A stretch of DNA of 64,000 nucleotides, taken from Rhodoglobus sp. (GTDB taxonomy: Bacteria > Actinomycetota > Actinomycetes > Actinomycetales > Microbacteriaceae). Under the pieces are notes generated by a model. The model was not told where the DNA came from, searched no databases, and saw only the letters and a list, made by a program, of their open reading frames with translations. This document shows, piece by piece, positions 6,956 to 15,760 of this stretch. A program made the position numbers and the translations under genes. Numbering within the stretch: position 1 is the stretch's first letter; each line of letters begins with the position of its first letter. The DNA lies in NCBI GenBank assembly GCA_025463605.1, contig JAODAV010000022.1:62001-126000 (forward strand), in the 5' to 3' direction.

Positions 6956-7507
6956 ATGGCCCCTCGCCAGCCGAAGTTCACCGAGCCACCCGAGCCGGCT
7001 CCAAAGGCGCGTCGCGCTCGAGTCGCGAAGCCCCCGATCGCCACACCGAAGCCGCCCGTTCGCCCCCGCCGACCACGGACTGCGACCGCGCAACCTACCC
7101 AGCTCGGGCCGCGCGGGTCCAAGCTCCAAAAGGCACTCGACTCGCTCAAGACGTTCAACCCGGCCGAGACGGTGATGGTCGAGGAGATGTGCCGGATGGC
7201 CGACCGGCTCGAGGCGATCAACGAGCTGGTCGTGGGCAAGGGGCTGGCGAACCTGCTGCACCTCCGGCGCATGGATGACTTCGGCGAGGAGGAGGGCGAA
7301 GTCGTCATCAAGGTCACCATCGACGCCGTGCTCGCGGAGGGTCGGCAACTGCAGCTCGCATTCCAGCGACTGGCGACCGCGCTGAATGTCGAGTCGGGCG
7401 AGGCGGCCAAGGGCGAGGGGGATGTCAGTGACGACCTCGCGGAAAAACGCAAGCGTGACCTCGCCGCCCGTGCTAGTAACCGGGCGGCAGACTCCACGGG
7501 TTCGTAG
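6956..7507 (+). CDS. Putative small terminase subunit
   Basis: 183 aa with a 50-residue Pro/Arg/Lys-rich disordered N-terminus, a helical middle (KALDSLKTFNPAETVMVEEMCRMADRLEA) and a charged tail. Small terminases recognise packaging sites and are diverse; the call rests on position directly before and overlapping the large terminase, on size, and on the helical core. GGGAGG precedes ATG 6956. Confidence 0.7.
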   Translation: MAPRQPKFTEPPEPAPKARRARVAKPPIATPKPPVRPRRPRTATAQPTQLGPRGSKLQKALDSLKTFNPAETVMVEEMCRMADRLEAINELVVGKGLANLLHLRRMDDFGEEEGEVVIKVTIDAVLAEGRQLQLAFQRLATALNVESGEAAKGEGDVSDDLAEKRKRDLAARASNRAADSTGS

Positions 7508-8966
7508 CTGCCCCGACTACCGCTTCACGTCTGGCCCTGATGCCGTCGCGATCTACGAATCGACCGGTCGTGAACTCGACCTCTGGCAAAAGACATCTCT
7601 CGACGACCATTGCGCCGAGCGCGACGACGGTCGGTGGCTGACGCTCGAGTCGGCTGAGGAAGTGCCCCGCCAAAACGGCAAGGGCGAGATCATCAACGCC
7701 CTGATGCTGCTGCACCTGTTCGTGCTCGGCACGCAGACGACGATCTACTCGGCGCACGAGTTCAAGACGGCCAAAGAGTCGTACCTGAAAATCTATGCGC
7801 TGATCCGAAACACCCCGGCGCTGCACAAGAAGGTCGAGTACTACCACAACTCGAACGAGGACACCTCGATCAAGTTGAAGACGGGGCAGCGCCTCCGGTT
7901 CCTCACCAGGTCGAAGGATGGCGGCCGCGGGTTCACGGGCGACGTGATCATTTTCGACGAGGCGTTCAATCTCACGCAGTCGTCGCTCGCCGCGGTGCTG
8001 CCCACGCTCTCGTCGCGGCCCAATCCGCACATCTACTATTTCTCATCGACGGGCAAGGACACGTCGGAGTCGGATGTGTTCCGCGGGCTCAAGCAGCGCG
8101 GCGACCCGACCGAGGGCGCGCCCGATCGCTCGCTGATCTGGATCTCGTACTCGGCCGACCCGCGCACAGCGGACCCCGACTCGATCCTCTCAAGGGCCGA
8201 GGCGAACCCGGCGTACAACGTGCGCATCTTCGATTCGTTCATCGACGTTGAGCGAAAGACACTCAGCGAAGTCGACTTCATGCGCGAGCGACTCGGCGTC
8301 TGGGATGACAGCAAGGTCGCCGCCGTCATCAACATGGCGCAGTGGGAAGCGATCGGCGACTCAGAGTCCACGATCCCGCTGAACGCACGCGTCGCGATGG
8401 CGATCGACACGTCTCCGGGTGAGGCGTTCACCTCGATCTCGATCGCGGGTCGACGAGCCGACGGACTCACACACGTCGAAGTCATCGACCGTCGTCGCGG
8501 GACCGGCTGGGTGGTCGATCGCGTGCAAGAGCTGAACGACAAGTGGAACCCGGCACAGATCGTGCTCGACGCCATCGGCCCGGTCGGCGCTCTGCTGCCG
8601 GACTTCAAGGTCGCAGGCGTGGACATCACTGTCATCACGGCCGTCGAATACGCACAGGCGTGCATGGGGTTTGTTGCCGCGACCGAGCCGAAGGTGATCT
8701 TCGACGGTGACGGGTTGCCGGTACACGGACCCGACGGGAAGCCGAAGACGCTTCCCGCGCAACTCGTGCACATCAACCAGTCGCCGCTCACCAACGCAGC
8801 GGAGGTCGGCCGCAAGCGCGAGATTCGCGACGCGGGCGGCTGGGGTTGGCACCGCCGTGACTCGACCGACATCAGCGCTCTCGTCTCCGTGACGCTCGCG
8901 TTCTTCGCCCACACCCGCACCAACGTGGACGCCCCCACTAACTCGCTCATGTTCTTCGGACGTTAG
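7422..8966 (+). CDS. Large terminase subunit
   Basis: About 514 aa. ATP-driven DNA packaging motor with nuclease. The N-terminal ATPase shows a Walker A-like VPRQNGKGE (about residue 80) and Walker B VIIFDEAF (about 175), followed by a FSSTG coupling motif. The C-terminal nuclease half has acidic strands (MAIDTSPGE, VLDAIGP). Start is uncertain: ATG 7422, or GTG 7428, which has better spacing from GAGGGGG. It overlaps the small subunit by 86 bases in another frame, a common coupling arrangement. The large ORF on the opposite strand is a shadow. Confidence 0.95.
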   Translation: MSVTTSRKNASVTSPPVLVTGRQTPRVRSCPDYRFTSGPDAVAIYESTGRELDLWQKTSLDDHCAERDDGRWLTLESAEEVPRQNGKGEIINALMLLHLFVLGTQTTIYSAHEFKTAKESYLKIYALIRNTPALHKKVEYYHNSNEDTSIKLKTGQRLRFLTRSKDGGRGFTGDVIIFDEAFNLTQSSLAAVLPTLSSRPNPHIYYFSSTGKDTSESDVFRGLKQRGDPTEGAPDRSLIWISYSADPRTADPDSILSRAEANPAYNVRIFDSFIDVERKTLSEVDFMRERLGVWDDSKVAAVINMAQWEAIGDSESTIPLNARVAMAIDTSPGEAFTSISIAGRRADGLTHVEVIDRRRGTGWVVDRVQELNDKWNPAQIVLDAIGPVGALLPDFKVAGVDITVITAVEYAQACMGFVAATEPKVIFDGDGLPVHGPDGKPKTLPAQLVHINQSPLTNAAEVGRKREIRDAGGWGWHRRDSTDISALVSVTLAFFAHTRTNVDAPTNSLMFFGR

Positions 8967-8975
8967 GAGCCCTTC

Positions 8976-10361
8976 ATGGCTGCATCTGCCCTGACTTTGC
9001 TCCGTCTCACCGACGACGAGCGCGCCGTGCTCGGCGAGCTGCAACGCAGGGTATTCGCGTCGCGGCCGAAGGACATCAAGCACGAGCGCTACTACCAAGG
9101 GCGCCAGCGTCTCGCGCTGCTCGGCATCGCGGTGCCGCCCGAGCTGGCGGGGTTCGAGACGGTCGTGAACTGGCCGCGCGTCGGTGTCGACGAGATCGAG
9201 CACCGCATGGACGTGCGCGCGTTCGTGCGTCCGGGCAACGACAAGGCCGACGAGGAACTGCGTGAGGCCGCCGAGGCGAACAACCTCGACTCTGAGTTCC
9301 CGCTGCTGCACCGCCAGACACTCAAGCTCGGCCGCGGATTCGCGTCGGTCTCGACGAATCCTGACGACAAGGACATGCCCCACATCACGGTCGAGTCCTC
9401 TCGCGAGATCGCCGTGACCGTCGACACGCGCACCCGCACCATCACGGCGGCGCTGCGGCTCTACAAGTCTGACGGCGCGTTCGTCATGTTCAACCGCGCC
9501 ACCCTGTACCTGCCGAACACCACTCTCTGGCTCGAGACCGGAGGCCCGGGCGGGTGGAAGGTCGTCGACCGCGACGACCACAACCTCGGCCGCGTCGCCA
9601 TCGTCATCTACCTCAACCGCCGCGAGATCGGCGACTGGCTCGGCGAGTCGGAGATGACGGATCTCATGCCGATCACCGACGCGGCTGCCCGTTCCCTGAC
9701 GAACCTCCAGCTCGCGCAGGAAACGCACGCTGTCCCGCCGCGGTATGTCCTCGGCATCACCAAGGGCGACTTCGTCGACAAGGACGGTAAGCAACTCCCC
9801 GCATGGGAGGCGTACTACGACCGGTTCATGGCGACCGCGAACAAGGATGCCAAGATCGGCCAGCTCGACCAGGCGGACCTCTCCAACTTCCACGACACCG
9901 TGATGTTTTACGGCAAGCTCGCGTCGAGCGTCTCTGGGCTTCCGACCCGTTACTTCGGCGACAACCCGGCCAACCCCGCGACCGAGGGCGCGATCCGCGC
10001 CGACGAGTCACGCCTGATCAAGAACACCGAGCGGAAGATGTCCGACGCCGGCTCGCAGCACGGCCTGCTCATGGCGCTGTGGTTGCGATTCAAGACGGGC
10101 GAGTGGGTCGACGGCAACCGTGTCTCGACGCTCTGGTACGACGCTGGAACCCCGACGTTCTCGCAGCGCGCGGACGCTCTGCAGAAGCTCGCGGGAGGCA
10201 AGCCGCTGATCTCTCGCGAGGGTGCGTGGGATGAACTCGGGTGGAGTGAAGCGCGCAAGGATCGCGAGCGCGGCTACTTCGAGGCCGAGGACCAGGACCC
10301 GCAGATTACGGCGGCGAACCGGAAGCTGGCGGAGCTTGCAGCCCCTCCGGTCGTCCCTTAG
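8976..10361 (+). CDS. Portal protein (SPP1 gp6-like)
   Basis: 461 aa, ATG 8976 behind TAGGAG. Forms the dodecameric portal at the capsid vertex through which DNA is packaged. The sequence shows portal-family features: N-terminal YYQGRQRL, a beta-rich middle, GDWLGESEMTDLMPITDAA, and a long helical C-terminal half with GLPTRYFGDNPANPATEGAIRADE. Length is normal for the family. Lies between terminase and MuF protein as expected; the MuF gene begins inside its last 26 bases. Confidence 0.92.
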   Translation: MAASALTLLRLTDDERAVLGELQRRVFASRPKDIKHERYYQGRQRLALLGIAVPPELAGFETVVNWPRVGVDEIEHRMDVRAFVRPGNDKADEELREAAEANNLDSEFPLLHRQTLKLGRGFASVSTNPDDKDMPHITVESSREIAVTVDTRTRTITAALRLYKSDGAFVMFNRATLYLPNTTLWLETGGPGGWKVVDRDDHNLGRVAIVIYLNRREIGDWLGESEMTDLMPITDAAARSLTNLQLAQETHAVPPRYVLGITKGDFVDKDGKQLPAWEAYYDRFMATANKDAKIGQLDQADLSNFHDTVMFYGKLASSVSGLPTRYFGDNPANPATEGAIRADESRLIKNTERKMSDAGSQHGLLMALWLRFKTGEWVDGNRVSTLWYDAGTPTFSQRADALQKLAGGKPLISREGAWDELGWSEARKDRERGYFEAEDQDPQITAANRKLAELAAPPVVP

Positions 10362-12048
10362 CTACTACGAGGCGCAGCAGGCGATCGCAGTCTCGGCGGC
10401 GCTGACCGTCCGCAAGATGTTCGGGCGGATGTCCAACGAGTTCGATTCCTCCTGGGCGAAGGTCGCACCGACGATCCTCGAGACCGTGAATCTCGCCCGC
10501 GCGGCCGCCGTCACAACCTCGCTCGATCAGACCGCGGCCGTGCTCGCCGAGACAGGACAAGCCGCTGCCCCGTTCGGCACGTTGAACCCTCAACGGTTTC
10601 TCGTCGCGGCACCCAACGGACAGCCAGTCGCCGACGTGCTCGGCGGCGCGGTCACGCACGCGAAGGTCGCGGTGCGAGACGGCGCGAGTTCTGCAATCGC
10701 GCTCGAGAACTCGTCGAAGTGGCTCACGGGCGTCGTGCTCACGATGCTCGCCGACACGGGACGCTCAGTCGTTGGTGCGGACATCGCGCAGCGCAAGAGC
10801 ATCACCGGATACGTGCGCATGCTCAACGCGCCGTCGTGTCCCCGTTGTGTGATCCTCGCGGGCAAGTGGTTCCGATGGAACGAAGGCTTTCAGCGGCATC
10901 CGCGCTGCGACTGCCGACACATCCCGGGCTCCGAGGACGCGACGGGTGATCTTCGCACCGACCCGTACGAGTACTTCTTCTCTCAGTCGGAGGCCGAGCA
11001 GGACCGGGTGTGGGGGCGGGTGAATGCCCGGGCCGTCCGCGACGGCGGCGACATCTACCGCATCGTCAACCTTGAAGCGCGCGGCCTCGGCACCGCGAAG
11101 TCGGCGGCACGCTACGGCACCCCGTCGCGCACCACCCTCGACGACATCTACCGCACGGCGGGCAACCGCACGAACGCGATCCGCATGATGGAGCAGGAAG
11201 GCTTCATCACTGGCCCGCAGGTGCGCGGCGGAAACGTGATCGGCCAGCGGGAGGGCTTTGGCGCCCTCGGTCGCGGTGGTCGCGCGCGGGCGGCTTCGGA
11301 GGCGGTGCTCGAGGCCCGCGCAACTGGCATGCGTGACCCGCTCAACCGGTACACGATGACCGAGGGCGAGCGGCGACTGTTCGACGCGAAGTACCGCCTC
11401 GATGAGGCGCGGCGCACCGGCAACTTGCCGAGATCCATTGGCACGAACGCGGCCGACCTCTACACGCGGCCGCAGCCAATCACCGCGGCTGAGATGCGCA
11501 CGCTCGAGGACGCCCTGCGCAACGAAGTCGACAAGCTTGGGGATGCGCCTGATCAGGTGCGTCGCCTCGCCGAGGACCTCGGCCTGTTCGCTCGCAATGT
11601 GACACGCAAGCCGCTGCGGGATGCGGTGGCCGGCGTCGGCGGGTCGGGCGGCCGGATACCACCGGTGAATCGGGTCGGTGGCTCGGGGGAATTCGAACCC
11701 GACGAGAACACGTGGGTGCACATCCTCATGGGAGACGACAAGGGTGGCGGCCACCTCTCAGGGCGCGCCATGCCCGGCAAAACGGAGTTTCCGGCGAGTT
11801 GGACCAAGGCCACGATCGCCGACGCGATCCAGGCGGTGCAGCGCCCGTTCATTGCGCGCGGGGAAGCGATCACCGCGGGGGTGTACGAGGGGATCGTAAG
11901 CAACGTCGTCGTCCGGGTGGTCATCAAGGAAGCCCCGACAGGCATCCGCATCGATGCCGTGTACCCCCTGCGCGGCGACGGTGTGATCCGCAACACACCG
12001 ACTGGCGCTGACTCTGTACCGCTGTGGTCTAAAGACCGTCGAGAGTAG
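10336..12048 (+). CDS. MuF-like capsid protein fused to a C-terminal EndoU-like nuclease toxin
   Basis: About 570 aa from a probable TTG 10336 overlapping the portal end; the start is uncertain. Residues 1-200 are the MuF/head-morphogenesis part, with the zinc-binding CPRC...HPRCDC signature (about 168-195). A linker of about 260 residues follows, and then from about 458 to the end a compact domain with VHILMGD, GGGH, PGKTEFPASW and a terminal IDAVYPL strand. This is the pattern of bacterial EndoU-type ribonuclease toxins, where the two histidines are catalytic. Temperate phages are known to carry MuF-toxin fusions. The downstream small gene looks like the cognate immunity protein. Confidence 0.85.
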   Translation: MQPLRSSLSYYEAQQAIAVSAALTVRKMFGRMSNEFDSSWAKVAPTILETVNLARAAAVTTSLDQTAAVLAETGQAAAPFGTLNPQRFLVAAPNGQPVADVLGGAVTHAKVAVRDGASSAIALENSSKWLTGVVLTMLADTGRSVVGADIAQRKSITGYVRMLNAPSCPRCVILAGKWFRWNEGFQRHPRCDCRHIPGSEDATGDLRTDPYEYFFSQSEAEQDRVWGRVNARAVRDGGDIYRIVNLEARGLGTAKSAARYGTPSRTTLDDIYRTAGNRTNAIRMMEQEGFITGPQVRGGNVIGQREGFGALGRGGRARAASEAVLEARATGMRDPLNRYTMTEGERRLFDAKYRLDEARRTGNLPRSIGTNAADLYTRPQPITAAEMRTLEDALRNEVDKLGDAPDQVRRLAEDLGLFARNVTRKPLRDAVAGVGGSGGRIPPVNRVGGSGEFEPDENTWVHILMGDDKGGGHLSGRAMPGKTEFPASWTKATIADAIQAVQRPFIARGEAITAGVYEGIVSNVVVRVVIKEAPTGIRIDAVYPLRGDGVIRNTPTGADSVPLWSKDRRE

Positions 12049-12058
12049 GATGGTCGCC

Positions 12059-12316
12059 ATGACCGATCACGTCGCACTTCACGACCTGGCACAGCGTCTC
12101 CGCGACGCCGCCGCGCCGTCGCTGGGTAGCGCCCTCGATATGGTCAACGAGTTCCTGTTCGTGGGTGAGGAAGGCGAAGCGATCGCCCTGTGCCTCGATC
12201 ACGCGGGCATCACCCTTCCGGCGAACCTCGTGGCCGACCTCGAGCGGTGGGCGGCGAGCTTGCCCGACCACTCCGGCGACCTGTACCTGCGGCAACTGGG
12301 CCGCGTCCCCGCCTAA
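12059..12316 (+). CDS. MafI-like immunity protein for the EndoU toxin
   Basis: 85 aa, helical and acidic. ATG 12059 is chosen over ATG 12050 because AGGA (12047-12050) then has normal spacing. The sequence shows the layout of MafI family immunity proteins: a helix with LDMVNEFLFVGEEGEAIALCLDH, then a helix with LVADLERWA. MafI genes usually follow EndoU toxins. It lies ten bases after the MuF-EndoU stop and just before a strong terminator. Specific binding to this toxin is inferred from position and family. Confidence 0.75.
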   Translation: MTDHVALHDLAQRLRDAAAPSLGSALDMVNEFLFVGEEGEAIALCLDHAGITLPANLVADLERWAASLPDHSGDLYLRQLGRVPA

Positions 12317-12334
12317 TCCCGCGCATATAGCCGA

Positions 12335-12364
12335 AAGCCCCGACCGAAACGTCGGGGCTTTTTT
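12335..12364 (+). terminator. Rho-independent terminator
   Basis: Perfect 10-bp stem AAGCCCCGAC/GTCGGGGCTT with a six-base loop and a T run, immediately after the immunity gene. It divides the packaging/toxin segment from the scaffold-capsid-tail segment. Confidence 0.92.
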
Positions 12365-12487
12365 CATGCCCATTTTGCGGGCCCAGTCTTCCTGACCCGC
12401 ACGGGTCATGGATCACCAGAAACACCAACGCCGAAGGCCGCACGGCCGCTACTCGGCATTCCCGCACGGGAGAGGAACAGCACACCC

Positions 12488-13057
12488 ATGTTCAACCTGA
12501 ACGATCACTACAAGCGTCTCGCACTCCGCGGATTCCGCTTTGATGTGGAGCCCGAGCCGGCCCCCGCCGCGCCTCCCGCTCCGACGCCGACGCCAACTCC
12601 CACGCCCGCCCCTCCTGCACCACCCGCTCCGACCGATCCTGCAGAGGACGACAAGACGGACTGGAAAGCCGAGGCGCGCAAGCACGAGGCACGCGCGAAG
12701 GAGCACAAGGCTGCGGCCGACGAGCTCGCAGCGCTCAAGCTGTCACAGCTCACGGCGCAAGAGCAGGCCGAGGCGAGAGCCAAGGCAGCCGAGAAGGACG
12801 CGGCCGACGCGAAGACTGACGCGTTGCGCGCCCGCGTTGCGCTCGACAAGGGGCTGACTCCTGCACAGGAGAAGCGCCTGGTCGGAAGCACTCGCGAGGA
12901 GCTGCTGGCCGACGCCGACCAGCTCCTGATCGATCTGGGCGCCACACCGCCCGCACCGCCCGCTGTTCCGAAACCTGATCCGTCCATCGGGCCGAAGGCG
13001 CCCGCAGCTCCCACCGGCCTCGCCGGTGCGATCGCGGCCACCTACGAGGCCCAGTAA
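12488..13057 (+). CDS. Capsid scaffolding protein
   Basis: 189 aa. Pro/Ala/Thr-rich segment at residues 22-50, then a long charged coiled coil (about 55-115), a short helical domain, and a Pro-rich tail. This architecture and the position just before the major capsid gene are characteristic of scaffolds that guide procapsid assembly and are later removed. No protease gene is seen nearby. Confidence 0.85.
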   Translation: MFNLNDHYKRLALRGFRFDVEPEPAPAAPPAPTPTPTPTPAPPAPPAPTDPAEDDKTDWKAEARKHEARAKEHKAAADELAALKLSQLTAQEQAEARAKAAEKDAADAKTDALRARVALDKGLTPAQEKRLVGSTREELLADADQLLIDLGATPPAPPAVPKPDPSIGPKAPAAPTGLAGAIAATYEAQ

Positions 13058-13077
13058 CGAACAAGGAGTAAAACCAC

Positions 13078-14085
13078 ATGGCAGCAATCACTCTGGCCGA
13101 GGCGAAGAACAACACCTCGGCTGATCTCGACCTGGCGGTGATCGACGAGTTCCGCAAGGAGTCCGTGATCCTCGACAGCCTCGTGTTCGACGCATCGGTC
13201 AACCCGACCGGTGGCGGCGACACGCTGACGTACGGCTACCGTCGCCAGATCACCCAGCCGACCGCCGCGACTCGCGCGATCAACAGCGAGTACGCCGACC
13301 AGAACGTCACGACCCAGAAGTACACCACCGACCTCGCGGTCATGGGTGGTTCGTTCTCGGTCGACCGCGTTTCGGCGGCACTCGGAGCGGCAGGCTCGGG
13401 CGCGATCGCGCTCAACATGAGCCAGAAGATCAAGGCCGCGCGCACGAAGTTTCAGGATCTCGTCATCAACGGCGACACGGCGGTCGATGCCAACGGCTTC
13501 GACGGTCTCGACAAGGCACTCATCGGCTCCACCACGGAGTACAACGCAGCGGTGGTGTCGAACTGGTCGGATCTCGACACCGACCAGTCGGTCAAGTTCA
13601 AGGCGCTCGACGCGCTCGACGAGTTCCTGTCGTTCCTCGATGGCACGCCGACGCTGATCCTCGGCAACAAGAGCGCGCTCGCCAAGGTGCGCGCGATCGT
13701 CCGCCGCACGGGGATGTACACCCGTGACCCGATCGAGGGTCTCGTCGGTCAGGACGGACGCCCGATCACGCGGGAGTCGTACGGCGGAATCGTCTTCGCG
13801 GACCCGGGCGACATCGCCGGTGCCTCGACGCCGATCATCCCCGTGGCGACCCGCACGGTGGCGACGGTCTCGACGACGTTCCTGACCGACATCTACGCCA
13901 TCCGCATCGGCATGGATGGTTTCCACGGCGTCTCTGCCGAGGGCGGAACGATCGTCAAGGCGTTCCTGCCGAAGTTCGAGGAGGCCGGCGCTGTGAAGCG
14001 CGGCGAAGTCGAGCTGGGCCCGGTCTCCGTCGCCCTCCGCGCAACCAAGGCGGCCGCCGTGTTCCGCAACATCAAGATCAAGTAA
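13078..14085 (+). CDS. Major capsid protein (HK97 fold)
   Basis: 335 aa; AAGGAG precedes ATG 13078. Typical actinophage HK97-fold capsid composition: N-terminal arm, an extended YGYRRQITQPTAAT strand region, alpha-rich P domain with LDEFLSFLDGTPTLILGNKS, and a C-terminal beta strand region ending AAAVFRNIKIK. Synteny with scaffold, portal and connectors supports it. Expected to be among the most abundant virion proteins. Confidence 0.92.
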   Translation: MAAITLAEAKNNTSADLDLAVIDEFRKESVILDSLVFDASVNPTGGGDTLTYGYRRQITQPTAATRAINSEYADQNVTTQKYTTDLAVMGGSFSVDRVSAALGAAGSGAIALNMSQKIKAARTKFQDLVINGDTAVDANGFDGLDKALIGSTTEYNAAVVSNWSDLDTDQSVKFKALDALDEFLSFLDGTPTLILGNKSALAKVRAIVRRTGMYTRDPIEGLVGQDGRPITRESYGGIVFADPGDIAGASTPIIPVATRTVATVSTTFLTDIYAIRIGMDGFHGVSAEGGTIVKAFLPKFEEAGAVKRGEVELGPVSVALRATKAAAVFRNIKIK

Positions 14086-14099
14086 GGACGGTCGACAGC

Positions 14100-14486
14100 A
14101 TGGCAAAAATCACCGCCCCCGTCGAGGGCTTCAACGGTATCTCGGCGGGCACGCAGTTCACCGATGGCGTCGGCGAGACCGACGACGAGAACGCGATCGC
14201 GTACTTCGAGCGCCAGGGCTACACGGTGGGAGAGGTTGCGGCTCCGGCCGTGACCGAGCCGCCCGTGCCCGCGGCATCGAAGACACCCGAGGAGGAGGAG
14301 GCCGAGAAGGTCGCCGCCGCCGCCAAGGTCGCCGCAGAGGAGGCCGCCGCTCTGGCGGCGTTCGAGAAGCTGGGCAAGGACGAGCTGATCACCCTCGCGG
14401 GCAACGAGGGCGTCGACATCGCATCGGCGAAAAACAACGACGAGCGTCGCGCAGCTATCACGGCCGCGCGCGCCGCCAAGCCGTAA
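14100..14486 (+). CDS. HeH/SAP-like structural or head-tail accessory protein
   Basis: 128 aa. Residues 1-45 are a small beta domain (a frequent head-decoration or fibre-type start), 55-85 an Ala/Glu coiled coil, and 90-128 a helix-extended-helix of the HeH/LEM type (LGKDELITLAGNEGVDI...NDERRAAI). Located between capsid and connector, so probably a head accessory protein. Exact role unknown. Confidence 0.65.
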   Translation: MAKITAPVEGFNGISAGTQFTDGVGETDDENAIAYFERQGYTVGEVAAPAVTEPPVPAASKTPEEEEAEKVAAAAKVAAEEAAALAAFEKLGKDELITLAGNEGVDIASAKNNDERRAAITAARAAKP

Positions 14487-14502
14487 CAGGAGAGGGTGCG
14501 CA

Positions 14503-14985
14503 ATGGCTACCAACCCGGCAACGGTCGATGACCTGAACGCCAACGCGTTGCGCACCCTCACCGCTCAAGAGCAGACGGTCGGGACGCGCAAGCTCCGCAA
14601 AGCGTGGGGCATCATCCTGCAGTTCGTCCCGTCCATCTCCTCGCGCCTCGACGAGCCCCGCCCCGAGGATCTCCCCGAGGAGGAGCAGTCGCCCGCCGAG
14701 ATCCTCCGCGACCTCGTGATCGACACTCAGTGCGACATGGTGCTGCGGTTCCTCAACAACCCCGACGGGTTGCTCGAGGAGAAGGGCGACGACTACGAGT
14801 ACCGCCGCGACTCGGCCACTTCGACGGGCGCCGTGTACATCACTGAGGGCGAGATTGCGCTGCTCGGCGCGGGTGACTCGGTGTCGGAGACGGCGTTCAG
14901 CATCAAGCCGGACTATGCCGGCCCGACGATCACGGAGCCTGAGTTCCGCGATGTCCAGACTTTCGATCCGGGGTCGGGCTGGTGA
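14503..14985 (+). CDS. Head-tail connector (Gp19/Gp15/Gp42-like)
   Basis: 160 aa, GGAGAGG before ATG 14503. An N-terminal helical bundle with TVGTRKLRKAWGIILQF and ILRDLVIDTQCDMVLRFLNNPDG, then a short beta part with DYEYRRDSATSTGAVYITEGE, as in the Gp19/Gp15/Gp42 adaptor family that docks under the portal. The next gene starts inside its last codons (GTGA). Confidence 0.85.
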   Translation: MATNPATVDDLNANALRTLTAQEQTVGTRKLRKAWGIILQFVPSISSRLDEPRPEDLPEEEQSPAEILRDLVIDTQCDMVLRFLNNPDGLLEEKGDDYEYRRDSATSTGAVYITEGEIALLGAGDSVSETAFSIKPDYAGPTITEPEFRDVQTFDPGSGW

Positions 14986-15368
14986 GTCGCGAGTCGCTCA
15001 TCGCTCGCGGCCGGGCGTTCCAAGAGAAGTCGTTCACGGAACAGATCGAGGCCGGAACGTGGACCGAGAGCGTCGACCCCGAGACGCTCGAGACAATCAC
15101 GACGTTCGCCGGAGGCTACGCAGGTCCGGCGCTCGTGAAGTACCCCGACCTCTCGGTCGACGAGCGGACCGCGGTGGGCCAGCAGTACAGCTCCACCGAC
15201 CTGATCGTGAAGGTGCCCGTCGCTGAGGCGATCATTCCCGAGGGCACGATCATCCTCGTGACGGCATCTACCTCCGACGCTTCGCTCGTCGGCCGGAAGT
15301 ACCGGGTGAAGGCCGCCCCGCAGTCAGGCAATGTCACCTCGCACCGCTATCCCGTTGTGGAGGAATGA
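14982..15368 (+). CDS. Head-tail stopper-like protein (DUF6093-like)
   Basis: 128 aa from GTG 14982, coupled to the adaptor. Starts with an RGRAFQEK helix and continues as beta strands ending GRKYRVKAAPQSGNVTSHRYPVVE, matching the short head-closure/stopper proteins (DUF6093-like) found in this slot in actinophages. It would seal the portal after packaging and join the tail. Confidence 0.8.
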   Translation: MSRESLIARGRAFQEKSFTEQIEAGTWTESVDPETLETITTFAGGYAGPALVKYPDLSVDERTAVGQQYSSTDLIVKVPVAEAIIPEGTIILVTASTSDASLVGRKYRVKAAPQSGNVTSHRYPVVEE

Positions 15369-15760
15369 TGACCTTAGACATCAGTCAGCTCACGAGCCTC
15401 ACCGCCGATCTCGGCCAGGCGAGCACCAAGGTGATTCCGTTCGCACGCAAGGCCGTCGAGGTCACCGCGCACGGCATCAAGGACGACTGGCAGAGGTACT
15501 CCCGCGAGCACAACATCGACGGGTCGCTCGCGCTCTACTCGCGCTCGATCGATTACGACATGAAGCTCGACACTGACGGCGTGATCGGCGCAGAGATCGG
15601 CCCGAACCTCGGCAAGAGCCAGGGCAGCTTCGGCATCGTCGAGGATGCGAGCGGCGGCGTCGGCGGGTACGCCCGTCACGATGACGAGGCAGCGGTCGCC
15701 GCGAACGTCAAGGACTTCATCAAGGGCGCCGAGCAGGCCGGCGTGGATGCGCTCAAATGA
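15365..15760 (+). CDS. HK97 gp10-like neck/tail completion protein
   Basis: 131 aa (ATG 15365 or 15368). Two N-terminal helices (LGQASTKVIPFARKAVEVTAHGI, DDWQRYSREH) followed by beta strands around YDMKLDTDGVIGAEIGP, the usual organisation of HK97 gp10-like proteins of the head-tail joint. Overlaps both neighbours, consistent with a tightly packed late operon. Confidence 0.75.
   Translation: MMTLDISQLTSLTADLGQASTKVIPFARKAVEVTAHGIKDDWQRYSREHNIDGSLALYSRSIDYDMKLDTDGVIGAEIGPNLGKSQGSFGIVEDASGGVGGYARHDDEAAVAANVKDFIKGAEQAGVDALK

Noticed and set aside
8361-9893. 510-aa reverse ORF opposite terminase and portal
   Set aside because: Shadow of two well-supported phage genes; composition is Arg/Val/Glu/Asp rich as expected for a mirror frame in GC-rich DNA, and it has no recognisable motif.
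10765-11754. 329-aa reverse ORF opposite the MuF-EndoU gene
   Set aside because: Antisense shadow; no ribosome site, and codon composition typical of a mirror frame.
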